Source: Flaviramulus_B aquimarinus (GTDB lineage: Bacteria > Bacteroidota > Bacteroidia > Flavobacteriales > Flavobacteriaceae). Taken from it: a DNA stretch of 64,000 nucleotides. The notes below the pieces were generated by a model that was given only the letters and a program-made list of their open reading frames with translations, had not been told where the DNA came from and ran no database searches. Made by a program: the position numbers and the translations under genes. Numbering within the stretch: the stretch's first letter is position 1; each line of letters opens with the position of its first letter. Positions 8,264 through 16,795 of the stretch are shown one piece after another. The stretch spans positions 248,001-312,000 of the forward strand of contig NZ_BAABJH010000001.1 in assembly GCF_039543205.1 (NCBI RefSeq), written 5' to 3'.

Positions 8264-9487
8264 TTACTCTTTAACTAGGGAACCATCTTTATAGATATCA
8301 GTTTTAATTAATTCACCATTAATATCATATTCGTTAAGCTTTCCATTGCCATTAATAAGCGTACCTTTATTTAATGGGTTTCCTGCACCATCAAAACAGT
8401 TAATGATATCCATAAGCCCTCCATAATCACTATATAACTCTGTTTTATACAATTTTCCGTTAGTATGATAATAGACCCATTCTCCTGTTTTAGCATCTTG
8501 TGGCCAATTTGCTATAATTCCTATGGAATGTAATTTGCCATTAACATGGTATTTCTTATAATCATAATCGCCAGAATCTGTGTTTTTTATTTGTTCAGAT
8601 AGTACGTTCCCATTTTTTAAATAAACCTTTTTATTAACTATGTATCCATAATTCATCTCTGCTTTAACCCATATCTCTCCAGTACTATAATAATAAAAAT
8701 AATCATCCTCTAGTCTATCATCTTTATAATAGGATTGTGTTCCTATTTGCCCATTTTTATAATAATCAATATGTAAACCCGTCTTTTTTCCATGATTAAA
8801 TTCTTTTTCGGAGCTAATATTTCCATCTTCATCATATGATATGTATTTACCATTGAATTTATCATCTGTAAAATGTGTTTTTAGTTTTAAAGTTCCATCT
8901 TCAAAATAGGAATAATAATCACCGTCAATTTTACCATTTATATAAATACTTGTATTTTTTAATTGTCCATTGTTGAAATACTCTTTTTTTTCTCCAACTA
9001 TAACACCATTTATGTAATTAGTTTCTAGTTTTAGTTCAGAGTTTTCATAATAATCTTTAAATAATTTATCTGGCTTGCCATTTTCATTGTAAAATCCAAT
9101 AGTTTGTAAAATTCCATTTGTGTGGTAACTTTTAAACTCTCCTACCCTCAGGTTATTATTAAAATGACCTATACTTAATAGTTTTCCTTCTTTTGAATAT
9201 GTCTTTGCTGAACCATGGTATAAATCATCTTTAATATTAACTAATGCAGATAATTGCCCATTCTCATAATATTCCTTTCCTATCCCATTCATTTTCCCTT
9301 GAGAATAATAAACTATTCTCTGAAGCTTTCCTGATGGAAAATAATACTTTGTATCTCCGTATAATTTGCCATCTTTTTTACTGCTTTCCATTTTCATTTT
9401 ACCATTATCATGATATTCTTTATATGGAACAGATTGAGACCGTGCGAAACTTATACTAACTAAACAAATAAATATTATTAATCTCAT
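8264..9487 (-). CDS. Secreted MORN-variant (YwqK-type) repeat protein
   Basis: A 407-residue protein with a signal peptide (first 18 residues) followed almost entirely by about 14 MORN_2-type repeats of 20-24 residues. Each has the pattern Tyr-x-x-Asn/Asp-Gly-x-Leu/Ile-x-x-x-x-x-Tyr (for example YYENGQLSAL, YHTNGILQTI, YFNNGQLKNT). Such repeats form long beta sheets that bind proteins or lipids. Databases often label this family a YwqK antitoxin, but no toxin partner is visible. It probably acts in the envelope or outside. It sits 10 bases after the YfiT-like gene. Confidence 0.85.
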   Translation of the reverse strand: MRLIIFICLVSISFARSQSVPYKEYHDNGKMKMESSKKDGKLYGDTKYYFPSGKLQRIVYYSQGKMNGIGKEYYENGQLSALVNIKDDLYHGSAKTYSKEGKLLSIGHFNNNLRVGEFKSYHTNGILQTIGFYNENGKPDKLFKDYYENSELKLETNYINGVIVGEKKEYFNNGQLKNTSIYINGKIDGDYYSYFEDGTLKLKTHFTDDKFNGKYISYDEDGNISSEKEFNHGKKTGLHIDYYKNGQIGTQSYYKDDRLEDDYFYYYSTGEIWVKAEMNYGYIVNKKVYLKNGNVLSEQIKNTDSGDYDYKKYHVNGKLHSIGIIANWPQDAKTGEWVYYHTNGKLYKTELYSDYGGLMDIINCFDGAGNPLNKGTLINGNGKLNEYDINGELIKTDIYKDGSLVKE

Positions 9488-9497
9488 TGTGATGTAT

Positions 9498-10043
9498 TTA
9501 AATCCAACCTTTACGTTTCATCAAATTTTCAATGTGTGCATAATGATGGTTACTATGCCAAGCGTAATTACCAACATTATAATTTAATTTAACCTCACTA
9601 TTGGTTTCTGGGTGAATAAAACATTTATTAAAATCTTCTTCCGACAATCTTTTTAATAAGTATACCAACTTAAAATGAATAGCCCTAATATGACTTAAAG
9701 ACATTTGAATCGGAGCATTTTTAGAGTCTATAAGTTCTGCCCAACGATCTTCGTAATAGGCTTTTATTACAGGTTTATCTTCGGTTAATGCCCATTTAAA
9801 ACGTGTGTAACTATGGTGATGACTGTCTGAAACATGATGAACAACTTGCCTAATCGTCCACCCATCAGGTCTATAAACAGTATTTAACTGCTCGTCTGTT
9901 AAAGTACTAACTAGTTTTTCCAAACGCATTGGAAAATGCTCTAAAATAGAAATCCAGCTTTCAATATGTTGTTTGGAAATTGTGTTTGGACAATCAAATA
10001 GTCCAATAGGGTATTTGAAGTTTTGTAGTTCTTGCTCTGTCAT
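9498..10043 (-). CDS. YfiT/BstA-like DinB-fold metal-dependent protein
   Basis: A 181-residue four-helix DinB-superfamily protein most like Bacillus YfiT (BstA), whose family includes putative metal-dependent hydrolases and thiol-S-transferases. The three-His metal site fits His69 or His70 (VVHHVSDSH), His163 and His167 (AWHSNHHYAH). YRPDGWTIRQ and SYTRFKWAL are typical of YfiT. It is cytoplasmic, with no signal. Ten bases separate it from the MORN gene downstream and 21 bases from the unknown gene upstream, so an operon is likely. The real substrate, thiol or otherwise, is unknown. Confidence 0.88.
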   Translation of the reverse strand: MTEQELQNFKYPIGLFDCPNTISKQHIESWISILEHFPMRLEKLVSTLTDEQLNTVYRPDGWTIRQVVHHVSDSHHHSYTRFKWALTEDKPVIKAYYEDRWAELIDSKNAPIQMSLSHIRAIHFKLVYLLKRLSEEDFNKCFIHPETNSEVKLNYNVGNYAWHSNHHYAHIENLMKRKGWI

Positions 10044-10064
10044 AAAAACAAAGATAAAGAAATA

Positions 10065-10487
10065 CTAAGCAACTATGGCGCTTCCTTTTTTAGTCCAATT
10101 TACAGCAGAATAAATGGATTTAAAATTTTTTATTTTATTTCTAAAGAATAATTCTTCAACCATTAAATTCATTAAACTAAACTTACTATTACTTACCACG
10201 TAATAGCCCTTTAAGGAATATTGGTTTTTAAAAAACTTTAGCCAATCTATGGCAACAACAGCATAGGTATTAATACGATTTGAAATATAAACAAGGTCTC
10301 TTCCGTCAGTACCTAAAAAACAAGACACATCTTCAACAATTTGCTTAGCATGATTGTTCCAACTAAAATTAATACCTTGTTTAATTTCAGAAACAATAAA
10401 CCCTTCAAAAATAAAAATATCTCCAAAAGAATAATTCAATTCTTTAAGGACTTCGGAATATAAATTTGTTTGTTTTACACTGATCAC
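10065..10487 (-). CDS. Conserved-looking protein of unknown function
   Basis: A 140-residue cytoplasmic protein that I do not recognise. It alternates beta strands and helices (for example DIFIFEGFIVSEI, GRDLVYISNRI, TYAVVAIDWLKFF, KGYYVVSNSKFSL), giving a small alpha/beta fold that could be STAS- or PAS-like; this is only an impression. The start is GTG; no upstream ATG is in frame. A -7-like element at 10492-10499 lies almost on the start, so the message may be nearly leaderless. It is the first gene of the leftward run with the YfiT-like, MORN and GNAT genes. Confidence 0.7.
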   Translation of the reverse strand: MISVKQTNLYSEVLKELNYSFGDIFIFEGFIVSEIKQGINFSWNNHAKQIVEDVSCFLGTDGRDLVYISNRINTYAVVAIDWLKFFKNQYSLKGYYVVSNSKFSLMNLMVEELFFRNKIKNFKSIYSAVNWTKKGSAIVA

Positions 10488-10491
10488 ATAA

Positions 10492-10499
10492 CAAAAGTA
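10492..10499 (-). promoter_or_regulatory. Candidate -7 element for the leftward four-gene run
   Basis: TACTTTTG on the minus strand fits TAnnTTTG and lies only 4 bases before the GTG at 10487, predicting a leaderless or nearly leaderless transcript. The same octamer stands before the OmpA gene at 62763-62770. No -33 TTG at proper spacing. Confidence 0.35.
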
Positions 10500-10572
10500 T
10501 ATCTAGATAATTTTAGTAAAAAATATAATCGATGAAGCTAAATAATTATTAGTCATTTGGTGTTTTATGGCT

Positions 10573-10600
10573 AAAAAAAAGACTGCCTTTTCAGACAGTC
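10573..10600 (-). terminator. Intrinsic terminator of the cyclophilin-FKBP gene
   Basis: On the minus strand GACTGTCT pairs with AGGCAGTC (8 positions, one mismatch) around a short A-rich loop, followed by eight T. It lies 30 bases after the stop codon of the peptidyl-prolyl isomerase gene. Confidence 0.8.
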
Positions 10601-10629
10601 TCATATTTTAAGGTGAAATGTATACTTTA

Positions 10630-11562
10630 TTATTTTACATCCATCAATTCTACATCAAATACTAAAGTAGCATCTGGTGGAATAACGCCTCCTGCGCCTC
10701 TGCTACCATAGCCTAAATGACTTGGTATTACAAAACGTGCTTTATCTCCAATTTTTAATAATTGAATCCCTTCATCCCAACCAGAAATAACCTGTCCAAC
10801 GCCTAAAGGAAAAGCAATAGGTTCATTGCGCTTGTATGAAGAATCAAAAACAGTTCCATCTGGTAACTGTCCTTTATAATGTACAGAAACAGTTTTACCT
10901 TTTTCTGCTTTTGCACCGCTACCCTCTTGAATAATTTGATAACGCAACCCACTATCTGTTTTGTTAAACCCAACAGCAATTTCATCTAGCTTTGCTTCTA
11001 TAGCAGCTTTGGCTTCTGCTTGTCTTTTTTCTCTAGAACCTTCAAATGTTCTAAATGCTTCAACAGAATTAAACGCTTGAGCATCTGCGCCAACTCTAAT
11101 AATTTCCAAAGTTTCAATTTTATCGCCTTGTTCTGTAGCATCGACTACATCTTGACCATGTTCTACTTTTCCAAAAACGGTATGCTTTCCATCCAACCAA
11201 CTAGTTTCAATATGGGTTATAAAAAACTGGCTTCCATTAGTGCCTGGCCCTGCATTTGCCATAGATAAAACACCTGGGCCATCATGTTTTAAATCTGGAT
11301 GAAACTCATCATCAAATTGATACCCTGGATTACCAGAACCAGAGCCTTGTGGGCAACCACCTTGAATCATAAAATCTGGTATCACTCTATGGAAATTTAA
11401 TCCATCATAATATGGTGTTCCTTGAGGCTTAACTTTGTTTTCTAAGTTCCCTTCTGCTAAGGATACAAAATGACCAACTGTTCCTGGTGTTTTTTTGTAT
11501 TCTAAAGCTACAAGGATTTCTCCTTTTGTTGTATTAAATTTTGCGTATAATCCGTCTTGCAT
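10630..11562 (-). CDS. Peptidyl-prolyl isomerase, cyclophilin-FKBP fusion
   Basis: A two-domain proline isomerase of 310 residues from the chosen start. An N-terminal cyclophilin (about 1-150: FHRVIPDFMIQGG, NAGPGTNGSQFFIT) is joined by a helical linker to a C-terminal FKBP domain (about 210-310: VSVHYKGQLPDGTVFDSSY, GYGSRGAGGVIPPDATLVF). Both catalytic cores look intact. No signal peptide, so it is probably cytoplasmic. The frame is open to an ATG at 11601, but I prefer 11562: the cyclophilin fold starts there and a -7-like element at 11586-11593 lies inside the longer version. A terminator follows at 10573-10600. Confidence 0.92.
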   Translation of the reverse strand: MQDGLYAKFNTTKGEILVALEYKKTPGTVGHFVSLAEGNLENKVKPQGTPYYDGLNFHRVIPDFMIQGGCPQGSGSGNPGYQFDDEFHPDLKHDGPGVLSMANAGPGTNGSQFFITHIETSWLDGKHTVFGKVEHGQDVVDATEQGDKIETLEIIRVGADAQAFNSVEAFRTFEGSREKRQAEAKAAIEAKLDEIAVGFNKTDSGLRYQIIQEGSGAKAEKGKTVSVHYKGQLPDGTVFDSSYKRNEPIAFPLGVGQVISGWDEGIQLLKIGDKARFVIPSHLGYGSRGAGGVIPPDATLVFDVELMDVK

Positions 11563-11585
11563 TGTTTTAATTTTATTTGAAGATG

Positions 11586-11593
11586 CAAATATA
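11586..11593 (-). promoter_or_regulatory. Candidate -7 element for the cyclophilin-FKBP gene
   Basis: TATATTTG on the minus strand fits TAnnTTTG and lies 23 bases before the ATG at 11562. It supports that start over the ATG at 11601. The same octamer precedes the ABC exporter and wza. Confidence 0.45.
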
Positions 11594-11652
11594 TAAAACA
11601 TACATAACTAAAACTTAATACTTAAGCAAAATCATGAAATGATTTACGATTA

Positions 11653-11660
11653 TAGTTTTG
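11653..11660 (+). promoter_or_regulatory. Candidate -7 element for the 145-residue unknown gene
   Basis: TAGTTTTG fits TAnnTTTG and lies 42 bases before the ATG at 11703. The TTG start of the longer reading (11658) would fall within this element. Confidence 0.4.
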
Positions 11661-11702
11661 CACTTTATAATTATAATTCTAGCTTTACCAAAATTGTTTT
11701 TT

Positions 11703-12140
11703 ATGAAGTTTAATTTTAATAAAATTTTAGCTGCTTTTGGTAATACCCGAGCCATGAAACACACTCAAATAGATAATGATATTGAAGATATTATAAATTC
11801 TATTGATGAAGAAGCATTTGCTGTTTCGGAACACAATGTGTTTTTTGCAAAAATTTCTGAATTAGGAGGCTACTACTATATAATAACCATAATTGTCGGT
11901 GCTTTTAAAATTAAAACTATGAAAGGTGCAAAGCTTAATGTAGAAGGCGAAAATTTTAATTTAATTTTAAATTCGGATATCAATGAATTTGAATCAAATC
12001 ATTATAATGTATCTAATAGATATATTACCAGAATTGATTTTCAAATTGAAGAAGCGGATATCCCAAAATTCGATAAAAAAGGGATTAAAACTTTAAAATT
12101 GTCAACTAAAAAACAGGATATTAGTTTTACTACGTTATAA
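11703..12140 (+). CDS. Small protein of unknown function
   Basis: A 145-residue protein from the ATG at 11703; the frame is open 15 codons further to a TTG, which would lie in a likely promoter. I do not recognise the family. It starts basic (MKFNFNKILAAF), then has a beta-rich body (EHNVFFAKISELGGYYYIITIIVGAFKIKTMKGAKLNVEGENFNLIL) quoted here in part only as strands near residues 48-95. It has no clear signal peptide or membrane helix and no Cys. It is convergent with recQ, the two stop codons being one base apart. Confidence 0.65.
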   Translation: MKFNFNKILAAFGNTRAMKHTQIDNDIEDIINSIDEEAFAVSEHNVFFAKISELGGYYYIITIIVGAFKIKTMKGAKLNVEGENFNLILNSDINEFESNHYNVSNRYITRIDFQIEEADIPKFDKKGIKTLKLSTKKQDISFTTL

Positions 12141-12141
12141 A

Positions 12142-14346
12142 CTAGTTAGCGACTTCGCTAATAAATTTTATTCGATATAATCGAAGTTCATCATCATCAT
12201 AATCCCCATCAAACTCTTCAATAGCCTCATCAATATCATCAGTTTCTGATTCCATAAAATAGTCATGAATTTCTTCTTGCTGGTCTTCATCTAAAATATC
12301 ATGGATCCAATAATCTATATTAAGCTTAGTTCCTGAATATACTATAACTTCCATGGCTTTAATGAAGTCTTCCATAGACATCCCTTTGGAAGATGCTATA
12401 TCATCTAGCGGTAATTTTCTATCTATATTCTGTATGATATATAGTTTATTAGCAGAATTGCTTCCTGTAGACTTTACTACTAAATCATCTGGGCGTGTAA
12501 TATCATTTTCTTCAACATATTTTTCTATTAAGGCAACAAATTCTTTACCATATTTTTTAGCTTTACCCTCACCTACACCATGAACATTAGCTAATTCAGT
12601 TAAATTAATAGGATATTTTAAAGCCATATCCTCTAAAGAAAATTCTTGAAAAACAGCATATGGTGGTACATCTGCCTTTTTTGCAACAGATTTTTGTAAA
12701 TCTTTGAGCATTTTTATGAGTACCTTATCTGCTACCGCACCATTACTTTTTGCAGCAGTAACAATACTACCATCTTCCTGTTCGCCCTCAAATATATGAT
12801 CTTCGGTCATCATAAAAGATACTGGAGTTTTTATAAAGTCTCTGCCAGTATCTGATAATTTAATAACTCCGTAAGTTTCAATGTCTTTTCTAAGATAACC
12901 AGCAACTAAAACCTGTCTTAACAAGGCCATCCAATATTTATTATCTTTATCTTTTCCCTTACCAAAAAATGGTTGTTCATTGGTTTTATGAGAGTTTATT
13001 AAGGCATTTTCTTTTCCAATAAGGACATTTACTAAGTCCTTAGACTTGTATTTTTGGTTTGTATTATCTATGATTTCAAGAAGTAATTTCACTTCGTTTT
13101 TAGCCTCAACTTGCTTTTTTGGATGCCTGATGTTATCATCCATATCACCACCTTCACCCGTTTTAGTGTCAAACTCTTCACCAAAATAATGCAAAATAAA
13201 TTTTCTTCTAGAGATTGAAGTTTCCGCAAAAGCAACAACTTCCTGTAATAAAGCCTGTCCTATTTCTTGTTCAGCTACAGGTTTTCCAGACATGAATTTT
13301 TCTAACTTTTCAATATCCTTGTAGGCATAAAATGCCAAGCAATGCCCTTCTCCTCCATCACGACCAGCTCTACCGGTTTCTTGATAATAACTTTCTATAC
13401 TTTTAGGAATATCATGATGGATTACAAAGCGCACATCGGGCTTATCAATACCCATCCCAAATGCAATGGTAGCTACCACAACATCTACGTCTTCCATCAA
13501 AAACTTATCTTGATGACTCGATCTTGTTTTAGCATCTAGTCCTGCATGATAAGGCACCGCTTTTACACCATTTACTTGTAGAACCTGAGCCAATTCTTCA
13601 ACACGTTTTCTACTTAAACAATATACAATACCCGATTTCCCGTCATTTTGTTTTACAAAACGAATAATATCAGCATCTACATTTTTCGTTTTTGGTCGTA
13701 CCTCGTAGTATAAATTAGGTCTATTAAAAGAAGCCTTAAACGTTGTGGCGTTACCTATTCCTAAATTCTTAATAATATCTTCTTGTACTTTTGGCGTGGC
13801 AGTAGCTGTTAAACCTATAATTGGAATATTATCGCCTATGCGCCCAATAATATGACGTAAGTTCCTATATTCTGGTCTAAAATCATGTCCCCATTCACTT
13901 ATACAATGTGCCTCGTCTATGGCCATAAAAGACACTTTTACCGACCTTAAAAATTCAACATTTTCTTCTTTAGTTAAAGATTCAGGAGCTACATATAGCA
14001 ACTTGGTAATACCATTTACAATATCCTCTTTAACTTGCTTTACTTCGGTTTTATTTAATGAAGAATTAAGTACATGTGCTACACCATCTTCTTTAGAAAC
14101 GCCTCTTATAGCATCTACTTGATTTTTCATTAACGCAATTAATGGAGAAACTACAATAGCTGTACCTTCTTGCATTAATGCCGGTAATTGATAACAGAGT
14201 GATTTACCTCCTCCTGTAGGCATAATTACAAATGTATGATTTCCCGATAATAAACTTTCTATAACATCTTCTTGAAGTCCTTTGAATTTACTAAAACCAA
14301 AATATTTCTTTAGTGCAGCATGAATATCACTTTTAGCTATTAACAT
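12142..14346 (-). CDS. recQ: ATP-dependent DNA helicase RecQ
   Basis: A 734-residue superfamily 2 3'-5' DNA helicase for repair and recombination. Walker A TGGGKS is at 44-49, the DEAH box at 144-147 with the RecQ aromatic-rich loop after it, and the ETGRAGRD motif VI at 323-330. The RQC region follows, then an HRDC-like helical domain (about 545-620). The four zinc-binding Cys of E. coli RecQ are missing: residues 337-420 contain no Cys and the usual Cys is Ser in SISRRKF. The C-terminus is acidic. The gene is divergent from kdsD and ends one base from the convergent gene. Confidence 0.93.
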   Translation of the reverse strand: MLIAKSDIHAALKKYFGFSKFKGLQEDVIESLLSGNHTFVIMPTGGGKSLCYQLPALMQEGTAIVVSPLIALMKNQVDAIRGVSKEDGVAHVLNSSLNKTEVKQVKEDIVNGITKLLYVAPESLTKEENVEFLRSVKVSFMAIDEAHCISEWGHDFRPEYRNLRHIIGRIGDNIPIIGLTATATPKVQEDIIKNLGIGNATTFKASFNRPNLYYEVRPKTKNVDADIIRFVKQNDGKSGIVYCLSRKRVEELAQVLQVNGVKAVPYHAGLDAKTRSSHQDKFLMEDVDVVVATIAFGMGIDKPDVRFVIHHDIPKSIESYYQETGRAGRDGGEGHCLAFYAYKDIEKLEKFMSGKPVAEQEIGQALLQEVVAFAETSISRRKFILHYFGEEFDTKTGEGGDMDDNIRHPKKQVEAKNEVKLLLEIIDNTNQKYKSKDLVNVLIGKENALINSHKTNEQPFFGKGKDKDNKYWMALLRQVLVAGYLRKDIETYGVIKLSDTGRDFIKTPVSFMMTEDHIFEGEQEDGSIVTAAKSNGAVADKVLIKMLKDLQKSVAKKADVPPYAVFQEFSLEDMALKYPINLTELANVHGVGEGKAKKYGKEFVALIEKYVEENDITRPDDLVVKSTGSNSANKLYIIQNIDRKLPLDDIASSKGMSMEDFIKAMEVIVYSGTKLNIDYWIHDILDEDQQEEIHDYFMESETDDIDEAIEEFDGDYDDDELRLYRIKFISEVAN

Positions 14347-14450
14347 GAATTGTATAAAATTATTTTACTTAATTAAAACTCCAACGAACATCAAAATTTT
14401 TGTTGATTAATTTAATAATGCATTTGAAGAACCCTCATATTTTTTTTCGT

Positions 14451-14458
14451 TAGTTTTG
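14451..14458 (+). promoter_or_regulatory. kdsD: Candidate -7 element for the kdsD-tatC operon
   Basis: TAGTTTTG fits TAnnTTTG in the 201-base gap between divergent recQ and kdsD. It would give an approximately 80-base leader for kdsD. A TTG lies upstream, but at a 24-base rather than 19-base spacing. Confidence 0.4.
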
Positions 14459-14547
14459 TAACGAAAATCCAAATTACAATAAAATTTAATTTGGTAAACA
14501 TTTAAAGATAAGAAAATCTTTAAACATCAACTAAAAAATAATAAGTT

Positions 14548-15513
14548 TTGAAAGACAAAAATTCTATTATTCAAATAGCAAAGCAAACTATTGAAATGGA
14601 AAGTGAAGCCATTTTTAACTTATCAAATTTAATAACAGATGATTTTGCTGAAGCAACACAACTTATTTACAATTCTCAAGGTCGTGTTATTATTACTGGA
14701 ATTGGTAAAAGTGCCATCATAGCCAATAAAATTGTAGCCACTTTAAATTCAACAGGAACACCTTCTATTTTTATGCATGCTGCCGATGCCATTCATGGCG
14801 ATTTAGGTTTAATTCTTAAAGATGATGTCGTTATTTGTATTTCTAAAAGCGGTAATACACCAGAAATTAAAGTATTAGTACCATTGATTAAAAGTGCTAA
14901 AAATAAAATGATAGCGATTACTGGAAATAAAGATTCTTTTTTGGGGCAACATGCTGATTATATTTTAAATGCTTTTGTTGAAAAAGAAGCCTGTCCAAAT
15001 AATTTAGCCCCAACGACTAGCACCACGGCTCAATTGGTTATTGGTGATGCCTTAGCCGTTTGTTTATTAGAATTACGTGGTTTTTCGAGTAATGACTTTG
15101 CTAAATACCATCCAGGTGGTTCACTAGGAAAAAAACTATACTTGAGAGTTCAAGATATTTCTTCAGTTAATGAAAAACCTAAAGTCAATATTGATAATAA
15201 TATAAGTGAGGTTATTGTTGAAATTACCGAAAAAATGTTAGGTGTTACTGCTGTAGTTGAAAACGATAAAATTATTGGTATCATAACAGATGGTGATTTA
15301 CGTAGAATGTTATCAAAAGTTGATGATTTTTCTAAGTTAAAAGCAAAAGATATTATGAGTAAAGACCCTAGGCGTATTGAGGCAGGAGCTATGGCTATTG
15401 ATGCTTTAGAAGTTATGGAAACCAATGGTATCTCTCAATTACTTGTTGAAGAAAACGGCAAATATGAAGGTGTTGTGCACTTACACGATTTAATAAAAGA
15501 AGGCATTATATAA
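14548..15513 (+). CDS. kdsD: Arabinose-5-phosphate isomerase (KpsF/GutQ family)
   Basis: A 321-residue isomerase that converts ribulose 5-phosphate to arabinose 5-phosphate, the first step to Kdo for the LPS core. An N-terminal SIS domain (about 35-170: GKSAIIANKIVATL, HAADAIHGDLG, ISKSGNTPE, APTTSTTAQLVIGDA) is followed by FAKYHPGGSLGKKL and two CBS domains (about 205-320). The start is TTG; the N-terminal helix before the next Met aligns with the family, so the longer start is kept. The stop overlaps the tatC ATG by one base (TAATG). It may supply Kdo for LPS made with lptB downstream. Confidence 0.93.
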   Translation: MKDKNSIIQIAKQTIEMESEAIFNLSNLITDDFAEATQLIYNSQGRVIITGIGKSAIIANKIVATLNSTGTPSIFMHAADAIHGDLGLILKDDVVICISKSGNTPEIKVLVPLIKSAKNKMIAITGNKDSFLGQHADYILNAFVEKEACPNNLAPTTSTTAQLVIGDALAVCLLELRGFSSNDFAKYHPGGSLGKKLYLRVQDISSVNEKPKVNIDNNISEVIVEITEKMLGVTAVVENDKIIGIITDGDLRRMLSKVDDFSKLKAKDIMSKDPRRIEAGAMAIDALEVMETNGISQLLVEENGKYEGVVHLHDLIKEGII

Positions 15514-16337
15514 TGGCAAATAAGAATATTAATGAGATGTCTTTTTTAGATCATCTTGAAGATTTACGTTGGCATTTAATTAGAATTTGTTTGTCCATAG
15601 TCATAGTTGCTACTTTAGCTTTTATTTTTAGTCGTTTTATATTTAAAGAAATAATTTTTGCGCCTTTGGACATGAGTTTTCCAACTTATGACTTTTTATG
15701 TAAAACAGCTACGTATATTAATTTTGATACCACATTTTGTAATGATAAAATACCCTTGATTTTACAGAATAGAACCATGGCTGGTCAGTTTTCAGCAGAC
15801 ATCTGGACTGCTATTCTTGGTGGGTTTATTATCTCATTTCCATATGTTATATATGAATTATGGAAATTTATTAGTCCTGGTTTACATAGTAATGAACGTA
15901 AGCATTCCCGAGGCTTTATAATCATTTCATCGCTTCTGTTCTTTTTAGGTGTGTTATTTGGCTATTATATTGTTACACCTTTATCAATAAACTTCTTGGC
16001 TAATTATAGTATAGCAGATTTAGTGGACAACCAAATAGATATTAGCTCTTACATTGCTTTAGTTAGATCATCTGTACTGGCATCAGGGTTGATTTTTGAA
16101 CTTCCTATCATCGTTTATTTTTTAACCAAAATAGGATTGGTAACACCCAAATTTTTAAAAACCTATAGAAAATATGCTTTAGTTATAGTTTTGGTGCTTT
16201 CGGCTATAATAACACCTCCAGATATTGCAAGTCAAGTTATTGTTGCTATTCCAATTTTAGTCTTATATCAAGTAAGCATTTATATTTCTAAAATTGTGGT
16301 TAGAAATCAAAAGAAAAAAGAGAAACAATATGTCTGA
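15513..16337 (+). CDS. tatC: Twin-arginine translocase subunit TatC
   Basis: A 274-residue TatC with six membrane helices, the receptor of the Tat system that exports folded proteins across the inner membrane. The N-terminus has the family signature (MSFLDHLEDLRWHLIR), and the first cytoplasmic loop has FISPGLHSNERKH. Residues about 60-85 form a longer periplasmic loop with two Cys, as in other Bacteroidota. The gene overlaps kdsD by one base and the next gene by eight bases, so translation is probably coupled. No tatA is seen in the window. Confidence 0.95.
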   Translation: MANKNINEMSFLDHLEDLRWHLIRICLSIVIVATLAFIFSRFIFKEIIFAPLDMSFPTYDFLCKTATYINFDTTFCNDKIPLILQNRTMAGQFSADIWTAILGGFIISFPYVIYELWKFISPGLHSNERKHSRGFIIISSLLFFLGVLFGYYIVTPLSINFLANYSIADLVDNQIDISSYIALVRSSVLASGLIFELPIIVYFLTKIGLVTPKFLKTYRKYALVIVLVLSAIITPPDIASQVIVAIPILVLYQVSIYISKIVVRNQKKKEKQYV

Positions 16338-16677
16338 AATTGTTAAAGAATTTAATGACTATCGTGCTAAAATGAACAATAAAATTTTAGCAGATAACAA
16401 TAAAGTTATCAAGCGAATATTTAATTTAGACACAAACGCTTTTTCTGAAGGGGCTTTAGATGTTAAGACTAAAGAACTTTTAGGACTAGTAGCATCTGCT
16501 GTTTTACGTTGTGATGATTGTGTTAAATACCATTTAGAAACAAGCTATAAGCTAGGATTAAAAAAAGAAGAAGTTGTTGAAGCTCTAAGTATTGCTACTT
16601 TAGTTGGCGGTACTATTGTTATTCCTCATTTGCGTCGTGCTTATGAATTTTGGGATGCATTAGAAGTAGAAAAATAA
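16330..16677 (+). CDS. AhpD-like / carboxymuconolactone decarboxylase family protein
   Basis: A 115-residue helical protein of the CMD/AhpD family. It has the redox motif Cys61-x-x-Cys64-x-x-x-His68 (CDDCVKYH), seen in AhpD-like thiol disulfide or peroxidase-linked enzymes, so a peroxide-related function is more likely than true decarboxylation. The open frame continues upstream to 16294, but the ATG at 16330 gives the family's normal start. It overlaps the end of tatC by eight bases. The tatC-AhpD-like-lptB order appears often in flavobacteria, for unknown reason. Confidence 0.88.
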   Translation: MSEIVKEFNDYRAKMNNKILADNNKVIKRIFNLDTNAFSEGALDVKTKELLGLVASAVLRCDDCVKYHLETSYKLGLKKEEVVEALSIATLVGGTIVIPHLRRAYEFWDALEVEK

Positions 16678-16795
16678 ATAAATTCTAACCGCAACACTAC
16701 TTGAATATTAGAACAAAGACAATAAAAAAATAAAACTCAATATTCTATTGTAATAGTGTATATGATTTTATTAATTTTAACGTTAATTATAAAAT

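Noticed and set aside
8264..9487. Toxin-antitoxin function for the YwqK-type protein
   Set aside because: The family label includes antitoxin, but the protein has a signal peptide and no toxin gene is adjacent; the repeats only show a MORN-variant structure.
11658..11702. TTG start of a 160-residue version of the unknown gene
   Set aside because: It lies within a candidate -7 element and the extra residues form an unneeded hydrophobic tail; the ATG at 11703 is preferred.
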